From Oscillospiraceae bacterium (lineage in GTDB: Bacteria; Bacillota; Clostridia; Saccharofermentanales; Fastidiosipilaceae), in contig JAQWFM010000016.1 of NCBI GenBank assembly GCA_028704415.1, positions 1 to 36,882 of the forward strand: DNA of 36,882 nucleotides. The letters run 5' to 3'. Made by a program: the position numbers and the translations under genes. Under the pieces are notes generated by a model. It ran no database searches, was not told the origin of the DNA, and saw nothing but the letters and a program-made list of their open reading frames with translations. Numbering within the stretch: position 1 is the first letter of the stretch; every line of letters begins with the position of its first letter. Below, in pieces: positions 31,520 through 36,882 of the stretch.

Positions 31520-33316
31520 ATGAAGCAAGACAAGAAAGTAAAGGAAGAAGTCTCTATGGCTGAGGATCTGAACAGGCCTGTTACCCCATCAGCTGAAACC
31601 CCTGAGTCGTCATCGCGGAGATTAGATGATGAGCAGCGGGTTAAAGTGGTATCGCCGTCCATGCTGGTATTCCGCCGCTTTATCCGCAACCGCCTGGCGG
31701 TAACCGGCTTGATCTTTTTTATTGTGATGCTGCTCTTTTCATATCTAGGCGGCATATTTTCGCCCTATAGTGAAACCCAGCGTTTTTATAAAACCACGGA
31801 AATGTCTGAAGAGTTCGCCGGTGTGACCCAAAGCAGTACCTACCGCTTTATTACCGCCCAGGGTCAGGCGTTTCCTACGGCTAGCCAGGCCAAAGCCCAG
31901 CTGGCTATTAAAAACGGGGAAACAACTTTTACCGCAGACAATGATACGTTTACGCTGGATAAAATCAGCAGCGAAGGCTATACCATTTCCCAAATGGCTT
32001 CAGTCGCCAAGGCAGAAACACTGGGTGGCAGCATTACGGTAAGCTCCGCTAACAGCAATGAGCTGCCGGAGGGGCTGGAAGAAGCCTTTACCCAGGCTGT
32101 TCAAGATGAGTCCGAAAGCTTTACACTGGGGGATACGACCTATCAGGTGGAGCGGGATCGCAAAACCTATTATGCTAAAACCAGTCTGTATATTGGCGTC
32201 GCCACCATGAAACTGATTGATTTTGACTCGGCGGACAGCCAGAACAGCACTGACTTTACTATTGCTGCTCTACAGGCCGAAGATACAGCTATGGCTAACG
32301 GTCAAACGGTGACGTTTCAAGCCGAAGGTCAGACATATACGCTTGAATACAATCAGGCCGATGATGCCGCACTGATTTATCAGGCGGGTCAGACCTCGGC
32401 CTATGCCATTGTGAGTAACTACATTGTCAACTCCGTGCAGTCTGACGTGCATATCGGGATTGACTTACGCCAGCAAATCGTTGAAGCGGTCCAGAGTGGT
32501 GAAGACCAGCTGGTTTATGATAACAATGAGTATGACATCAGTCGTCAGAACAACCGCTGGACGCTCACCTTGCAGCAGGATAAAACCGTATTTGATGCTT
32601 ACGCATTTCCTTCCCGCGCGCACTGGCTGGGCACAGATGGTTATGGCATGGATATCCTGACCCGTCTGATGTATGGCGGCCGCGTCTCCATCCAGATTAG
32701 CTTTATGGTGGTGCTGATCAGTCTGATCCTGGGGATTACCTTAGGTGGCTTGTCCGGCTATTTTGGCGGCTGGGTTGATTTTGTGATTATGCGTTTGGTA
32801 GATATTTTTTACTGCCTGCCCACCTGGCCGATCATGATTATTATTGGCGCGGTTATGGATGAAATGAAAGTGGATTCGGCAACCCGCATGAACTTCCTGA
32901 TGCTCCTGCTGGGGGTGCTGGGCTGGTCTGGCGTGGCCCGTATGGTTAGAGGTCAGATCTTAGGTTTGCGAGATCAGGAGTTTATGATCGCAACGGAAGC
33001 CACCGGCTTGACCGTAGGCCGGCGTATTTTTAAACATCTGGTACCTAATGTCATCCCCCAGCTGATCGTTATGGCGACGATGAGTATGGGCGACACGATT
33101 CTGACTGAATCCACCCTGAGCTTTTTGGGCCTGGGGGTCAAATATCCCTTTGCTTCCTGGGGTAACATCATCAATGCGGTCAGCACCCAGTACGTGATGA
33201 CCAATTACGTTTTTGTCTGGCTGCCGGCAGGTCTGTGTATTCTGATTACGGTGCTGGGCTTTAACTTTATCGGTGACGGCTTGCGCGACGCGTTTGACCC
33301 TAAGATGAAACGGTGA
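31520..33316 (+). CDS. oppC: Oligopeptide ABC transporter permease OppC with a large extracytoplasmic repeat insertion
   Basis: Second channel subunit. 598 residues, about twice the usual 290–350. A hydrophilic N-terminus (1–52) leads to helix 1 (about 57–77). Residues about 86–363 are an insertion facing outside, and the normal permease core follows (HWLGTDGYGMDILTRLMYGG, helices from 390, EAA loop EFMIATEATGLTVGRRIFKH, then LTESTLSFLGLGVKYPFASW). Within the insert, a helix plus beta-hairpin unit recurs four times with hairpins near residues 133, 198, 262 and 328. ATG 31520 has GAGGGGAGAG upstream; ATG 31556 is an alternative. The core is standard OppC; the insert may contact OppA or the envelope (inference). 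Confidence 0.92.
   Translation: MKQDKKVKEEVSMAEDLNRPVTPSAETPESSSRRLDDEQRVKVVSPSMLVFRRFIRNRLAVTGLIFFIVMLLFSYLGGIFSPYSETQRFYKTTEMSEEFAGVTQSSTYRFITAQGQAFPTASQAKAQLAIKNGETTFTADNDTFTLDKISSEGYTISQMASVAKAETLGGSITVSSANSNELPEGLEEAFTQAVQDESESFTLGDTTYQVERDRKTYYAKTSLYIGVATMKLIDFDSADSQNSTDFTIAALQAEDTAMANGQTVTFQAEGQTYTLEYNQADDAALIYQAGQTSAYAIVSNYIVNSVQSDVHIGIDLRQQIVEAVQSGEDQLVYDNNEYDISRQNNRWTLTLQQDKTVFDAYAFPSRAHWLGTDGYGMDILTRLMYGGRVSIQISFMVVLISLILGITLGGLSGYFGGWVDFVIMRLVDIFYCLPTWPIMIIIGAVMDEMKVDSATRMNFLMLLLGVLGWSGVARMVRGQILGLRDQEFMIATEATGLTVGRRIFKHLVPNVIPQLIVMATMSMGDTILTESTLSFLGLGVKYPFASWGNIINAVSTQYVMTNYVFVWLPAGLCILITVLGFNFIGDGLRDAFDPKMKR
31877..32575 (+). repeat. Four degenerate ~65-residue repeats inside OppC
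   Basis: Protein-level repeat: an amphipathic helix, a Gly/Asp/Glu turn, then a two-strand hairpin. Hairpins are TTFTADNDTFTLDKI, ESFTLGDTTYQVERD, TVTFQAEGQTYTLEY and QLVYDNNEYDISRQ, starting at residues about 134, 199, 263 and 329, a period of 64–66. No obvious identity at DNA level. Confidence 0.6.
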
Positions 33317-33328
33317 GGAATAATCATA

Positions 33329-34486
33329 ATGGCAAGAAAATCCCAAAAAAGTGCGAATTATTTGTCGGCGCGAACCATTCGCCGTACCGCTAAAGAGAAC
33401 CGCCGCATTACCCGACAATTTGAACAAAAGCTGAACCGCAAGCATGTGGCGCCGTCTGAATATGCGACCACGATGAAAGATCCGGCCAATGTTTTGGAAG
33501 TAGAAGACTTGAAAACCTACTTTTTTACGGACGCCGGAACGGTTAAAGCCGTAGATGGCGTCTCCTTCACTGTCCCGCGCGGCAAGACCATCGGACTGGT
33601 GGGCGAAAGCGGCTGCGGCAAATCTGTCACCAGCCTGTCCATCATGCAGCTGCTGCAGCGGCCGCAAGGTCAGATCGTCAGCGGCGCCATCCGTCTGACT
33701 CAGGACCAGGGCCAGGCTGTGGATATCACCCAAATGCCGATCAGCGCCATGGAAAAGATCCGCGGCAAGGATATCTCCATGATCTTTCAGGAGCCGATGA
33801 CCAGCCTGAATCCGGTGTTCAAAATCGGCAGTCAGCTGGATGAGGTGATTGGCCTGCACAATCCGGATATGAGCCGGGAAGCGGTGAAAGAGCGCACCAT
33901 AGAGATGCTGGAGCTGGTCAGCATTGCCAACAGCCGCGCCGTTTATGACATGTATCCCCATCAGTTGTCCGGGGGCATGCGCCAGCGGGTCATGATTGCC
34001 ATAGCTTTGGCCTGCAGTCCCAAGGTCATCATTGCGGATGAACCGACGACCGCGCTGGATGTCACCATTCAGGCCCAGATTCTGGATATATTGCGCCGGC
34101 TGAAGGATCAGATCAACAGCAGCATTGTTTTGATCACGCATGATCTGGGCGTCATCGCGGAAATGGCGGATGAGGTGGTGGTCATGTACGCCGGGCGGAT
34201 TGTAGAAAAAGGGACGGTTGAGGAGATCTTTAAACATCCCAGTCACCCGTATACCCTGGGTCTGATGGCTTCCAAGCCGGTGGTATCCCGCCATGTAGAG
34301 CGGCTGTACAGCATACCCGGCAATGTGCCTAACCCTATTGAAATGCCGGATTATTGCTACTTCAGAGACCGTTGCGACCGGGCTTTCGCGCCGTGCTTCG
34401 GTGAATATCCGCCCATGATCAGTCTGTCGCCTACCCATAAAGTCGCCTGCTACTGCTACCAGCAGTCCGCTGATACAAAGGAGTGA
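33329..34486 (+). CDS. oppD: Oligopeptide ABC transporter ATP-binding protein OppD
   Basis: One of the two ATPases powering peptide import. 385 residues with a Walker [10 protein letters not shown]-loop [10 protein letters not shown], signature LSGGMRQR, Walker [13 protein letters not shown] and switch His in LITHDLG. The C-terminal oligopeptide/dipeptide domain has the Cys-rich stretch [15 protein letters not shown], which in relatives binds a 4Fe-4S cluster. Residues 1–50 are an extra, strongly basic arm ([20 protein letters not shown]) ahead of the usual start [14 protein letters not shown] 33329 has GAGGAA just upstream. The TGA overlaps GTG 34483 and lies within the oppF ribosome binding region. 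Confidence 0.94.
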   Translation: MARKSQKSANYLSARTIRRTAKENRRITRQFEQKLNRKHVAPSEYATTMKDPANVLEVEDLKTYFFTDAGTVKAVDGVSFTVPRGKTIGLVGESGCGKSVTSLSIMQLLQRPQGQIVSGAIRLTQDQGQAVDITQMPISAMEKIRGKDISMIFQEPMTSLNPVFKIGSQLDEVIGLHNPDMSREAVKERTIEMLELVSIANSRAVYDMYPHQLSGGMRQRVMIAIALACSPKVIIADEPTTALDVTIQAQILDILRRLKDQINSSIVLITHDLGVIAEMADEVVVMYAGRIVEKGTVEEIFKHPSHPYTLGLMASKPVVSRHVERLYSIPGNVPNPIEMPDYCYFRDRCDRAFAPCFGEYPPMISLSPTHKVACYCYQQSADTKE

Positions 34487-34491
34487 AATCC

Positions 34492-35847
34492 GTGGCTAAT
34501 CATAAAACATCAAATGCCAGTCAAACCACCCGGGAGGCTCAGGAACTCCTGTCCGTACGCCATCTCAAGACCTACTTTCCCATCAAGTCGGGGGTCTTGC
34601 AGCGTGTAACCGGTTATGTAAAAGCCGTGGATGATATCAGCTTTAAATTGTATCCCGGCCAGACCATGAGTCTGGTGGGCGAGAGCGGCTGCGGCAAAAC
34701 GACAGCCGGGCGGACCATTTTGCGCCTGACGCCGAAATCGGCCGGTGATGTGTTGTTTGAAGGTAAAGATATCTACCAGCTGGATGCGCAGGAATTGCGG
34801 GCACTGCGGCCGCAAATGCAGCTGATTTTTCAGGACCCTTATTCCAGTCTCTCTCCGCGCATGCCGGTGGGCGAAATCATTGCGGAAGCTCCGCGCCAAC
34901 ACCACATTGTGCCCAAAGCGCAGTTTGACGCTTATATTGACAAGATCATGAAGGACTGCGGCCTGCAGCCTTACCACCGGGATCGATATCCGCATGAATT
35001 CAGCGGCGGGCAGCGTCAGCGCATCTGTATCGCGCGCGCCCTGGCGCTCAACCCCAAATTTATTGTCTGTGACGAGCCCGTGTCAGCCCTGGACGTTTCC
35101 ATTCAGGCGCAGATTATTAATCTGCTGATGGATCTGCAGGCCCAGTATAATCTGACCTATCTCTTTATATCGCATGACCTTTCCGTCGTGGAGCATATTT
35201 CAGATCTCATTGGGGTCATGTATCTGGGCGATCTGGTTGAGCGGGGCACCAAAAAGGAAGTCTTTGCCCGCCCGCTGCATCCCTACACTCAGGCGCTGTT
35301 CAGCGCCATTCCGGTACCGGATCCAGATTACAAGATGAATCGGATCATCCTGGAAGGCTCCATTCCGTCTCCGGCCAACCCTCCCGCGGGCTGTAAATTT
35401 CACACCCGCTGCCGCTACTGCATGGCAATCTGCAAACAGCAGGTGCCACCGTCTTATGAAGTGGAACCGGGGCATGTGGTTAATTGTCATCTTTATGCTG
35501 GCTCCCCGGTGGTGGATGATCTGGTCGGCTCCGATGATATGGAACAACAGCTGACCCGGGAAAAACTGGCAGCCTCTGGCGACATAGCGGCCGGAGCCGC
35601 AACTGCCCGCGGCCAGCTGAGCGCGGAGGAAATTGTCTCGGAGACCCTGAAGGAAGAAGCCCGTGCGGACAGCCAGGGGGCAGTTTTAGACCGCGGCAGA
35701 AAGTGGATGCAAGAACGCGAACAGCAACTGGAGCGGATGCAGGCAGACCGGCGTCAGGTTGAAACCGCCGCGGCAGCCCTTCAGGACGAAGCCGCGCCGG
35801 CGGTGCGGCCGGATGACAGCTCAAAAACGGAAGAAAGCTTAAAATAA
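34492..35847 (+). CDS. oppF: Oligopeptide ABC transporter ATP-binding protein OppF with a long C-terminal tail
   Basis: Second ATPase of the importer. 451 residues: Walker A GESGCGKT, FQDPYSSLSPRM, signature FSGGQRQR, Walker B FIVCDEPVSALD, FISHDLSVVEH, then the oligopeptide C-terminal region with CKFHTRCRYCMAIC. After about residue 340 comes an unusual tail of roughly 110 residues, rich in Glu, Ala, Gln and Arg (RKWMQEREQQLERMQADRR), probably helical or coiled. GTG 34492 is favoured because AAAGGAG (34477–34483) is 8 bp away; the GTG at 34483 lies inside that site. Last gene of the operon, followed by a hairpin. Confidence 0.93.
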   Translation: MANHKTSNASQTTREAQELLSVRHLKTYFPIKSGVLQRVTGYVKAVDDISFKLYPGQTMSLVGESGCGKTTAGRTILRLTPKSAGDVLFEGKDIYQLDAQELRALRPQMQLIFQDPYSSLSPRMPVGEIIAEAPRQHHIVPKAQFDAYIDKIMKDCGLQPYHRDRYPHEFSGGQRQRICIARALALNPKFIVCDEPVSALDVSIQAQIINLLMDLQAQYNLTYLFISHDLSVVEHISDLIGVMYLGDLVERGTKKEVFARPLHPYTQALFSAIPVPDPDYKMNRIILEGSIPSPANPPAGCKFHTRCRYCMAICKQQVPPSYEVEPGHVVNCHLYAGSPVVDDLVGSDDMEQQLTREKLAASGDIAAGAATARGQLSAEEIVSETLKEEARADSQGAVLDRGRKWMQEREQQLERMQADRRQVETAAAALQDEAAPAVRPDDSSKTEESLK

Positions 35848-35875
35848 CCGCTCCGGGCTTTACTCGTGACCCATG

Positions 35876-35899
35876 AGGCGGCGGCAGACCGCCGCCTTT
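35876..35899 (+). terminator. Terminator of the opp operon
   Basis: AGGCGGCGG-CAGA-CCGCCGCCT, 9-bp perfect stem with a tetraloop (35876–35897), but only a short T run (three T). Confidence 0.65.
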
Positions 35900-35902
35900 G
35901 CA

Positions 35903-35908
35903 TATAAT
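35903..35908 (+). promoter_or_regulatory. Candidate -10 of the small membrane protein gene
   Basis: Perfect TATAAT immediately after the opp terminator, 48 bp before the GTG at 35957. No -35 is recognisable because that place is taken by the hairpin. Confidence 0.3.
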
Positions 35909-35956
35909 GAAACAACAGACTAAGCCGCAGGCAGCAGCAGTAAGGAGGCCGCATCA

Positions 35957-36310
35957 GTGCATAACCAAAACCCGCAGGAGCCAAGCCGCCGCGCCCGCCG
36001 CTTTAGGCTTTGGGAGGAACAGGATGATGGGCGCACAATTGCGCCCATGGACGCAGGCGGCCTGGCCCAGGGGGAGCAGCGCCGCTCCTGGCTGGAGGGT
36101 TCTGTCTTTGACCCCCGGCGTCATCTTCCTCCGGAAGCGCGGGCTGCGGATCAGGCCCGGCGGCGCCAGGCCACCGTGCCGGCACTAAGCCGCAAAGAAG
36201 CGCGGCGGCTGAGCCTTAATGTCGTGCTGGCCGGGTTAATGATTGCCGGTATTTACCTGGGCCTCATGGCGCTGTTTTTACTCTTCTGCCAGTTTGTCTG
36301 GTTCAGATAG
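35957..36310 (+). CDS. Small hypothetical protein with one C-terminal membrane helix
   Basis: 117 residues; family not recognised. Residues 1–85 are hydrophilic and rich in Arg, Glu and Pro (SRRARRFRLWEEQDDGR, then FDPRRHLPPEARAADQARRR). Residues about 88–113 form a single hydrophobic helix (VVLAGLMIAGIYLGLMALFL). It is therefore probably a tail-anchored cytoplasmic protein. GTG 35957 is supported by AAGGAGG (35942–35948) 8 bp upstream. Stop TAG. Convergent with the reductase-like gene. No function can be assigned. Confidence 0.7.
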   Translation: MHNQNPQEPSRRARRFRLWEEQDDGRTIAPMDAGGLAQGEQRRSWLEGSVFDPRRHLPPEARAADQARRRQATVPALSRKEARRLSLNVVLAGLMIAGIYLGLMALFLLFCQFVWFR

Positions 36311-36393
36311 CGCCGCTTAGCGTTAAATTGGGCAGGGTAAGGCCGCCGCAGCGGTCAGGCTTAGTAGCTGAATAAGTTGTACCGGCCGTTTCC

Positions 36394-36882
36394 TTACACC
36401 GTTAACTTAAAATAGACCGCGGCCTTGGCGGGTTTACGATCCAGCAGGATCTGCTCATCGCGGACGCCAAGCTGGCGCAGGTTATCAATCTGATCCATCA
36501 TGAACAGCTCGCTGCCAACTACATAAACCCAGGCTGACGGCAACTGGGGCAGCAGGGCCAGACGTTCGCGTAAGGCCGCCCGCCCTGGCAGCGCCTCTAT
36601 ATCCAGCTTGTTGCCGTTAAGCCGAAGCTCAGTCAGTTCGTCTTCAAAAACAAATGGCCATCGCGCGCCAGCGGCAGGCAGGACCCGATTTTGAACAAAG
36701 CCAGCGTATCTCCGGGTTTGGCCTGAAATAATCGCGTTTTAAACACCGTAGGCTGGCGGTTAATTCGGGTGACAAAAGAAAGGCGGCCATCTTCAGGCAG
36801 CGTGCAGATGGACATGTGCCGGACTAAATCCCGGATCGGTCCCTCCTTTTGCATAAAATCCGGCCGCGCCACATGGGTATGC
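36394..36882 (-). pseudogene. Ferredoxin/flavodoxin reductase-like protein, frameshifted and partial (5' end outside window)
   Basis: Minus-strand gene running off the right edge. The first frame gives HMSICTLPEDGRLSFVTRI and FKTRLFQAKPGDTLALFKIG, the FAD-domain pattern of FNR-like oxidoreductases, then ends at TGA 36635–36633. A one-base shift at a run of five T (plus-strand A at 36646–36650) continues as FEDELTELRLNGNKLDIEAL and WVYVVGSELFMMDQIDN with LRQLGVRDEQILLD, the C-terminal NAD-domain pattern, ending in TAA at 36396–36394. Six T would restore one frame, so a single-base deletion, a sequencing error or slippage are all possible. The GGIGxTP segment expected between the two halves is also not seen, so the domain seems shortened. 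Convergent with the upstream small gene. Confidence 0.7.

Noticed and set aside
32960..34438. 492-residue minus-strand ORF antisense to oppC/oppD
   Set aside because: It mirrors two well-supported genes; His/Gln/Arg-rich content and lack of any domain mark it as a shadow of codon bias.

Overview
The window comes from a Gram-positive, low-oxygen fermenter of the class Clostridia (Bacillota). Three things point there: the ireB–ruvX–DUF1292 gene order, which is conserved in this phylum; an HPr-like protein without the phosphorylatable His, a type common in clostridia; and strong AGGAGG-type ribosome binding sites with many TGn-extended -10 promoters. I cannot name a genus. No tRNA, rRNA, CRISPR array, insertion sequence or phage gene is visible.

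Layout. 1–6126 is housekeeping: the 3' end of a calcium P-type ATPase gene, secG with a textbook terminator, an N-terminally short RNase R, an HPr-like protein on the minus strand, and the tRNA methylthiotransferase mtaB. 6152–8050 holds ireB, ruvX and two DUF1292 genes, the first with a cysteine heptad repeat. 8104–13629 is a tightly packed membrane operon: a CPBP protease, a 1166-residue anchored extracytoplasmic protein whose C-terminal half looks like a CBM plus GH51 arabinofuranosidase that has lost its catalytic Glu, and a YitT-type membrane protein. Malic enzyme lies convergent to it.

15477–22182 is a xylose/xyloglucan module: alpha-xylosidase (GH31, YicI type), a ROK repressor (XylR type), xylose isomerase and xylulokinase. 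Alpha-xylosidase would release xylose from isoprimeverose-type oligosaccharides; XylA and XylB would convert it to xylulose 5-phosphate; XylR would repress xylAB through a TTAGT-N7-ACTAA site just downstream of a consensus promoter. The xylA–xylB gap contains an 11-bp perfect stem.

22301–25371 holds a broken HTH–TPR regulator (RRNPP-like, two in-frame stops) and an MFS transporter. An AMP-forming acyl-CoA synthetase follows, with a palindrome over its -35 box. 27699–35899 is a full oligopeptide ABC importer operon (oppABCDF). Several of its subunits carry unusual additions: about 180 residues in OppA, about 280 residues with four repeats of roughly 65 residues in OppC, a basic N-terminal arm in OppD and an acidic tail in OppF. 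The window ends with a small tail-anchored protein and a frameshifted flavin reductase-like gene that runs off the right edge.

Most notable: the four-repeat extracytoplasmic domain inside OppC, the apparently dead GH51-like surface protein coupled to a CPBP protease, the RNase R without its N-terminal domains, the doubly interrupted TPR regulator, and the intercistronic xyl hairpin.
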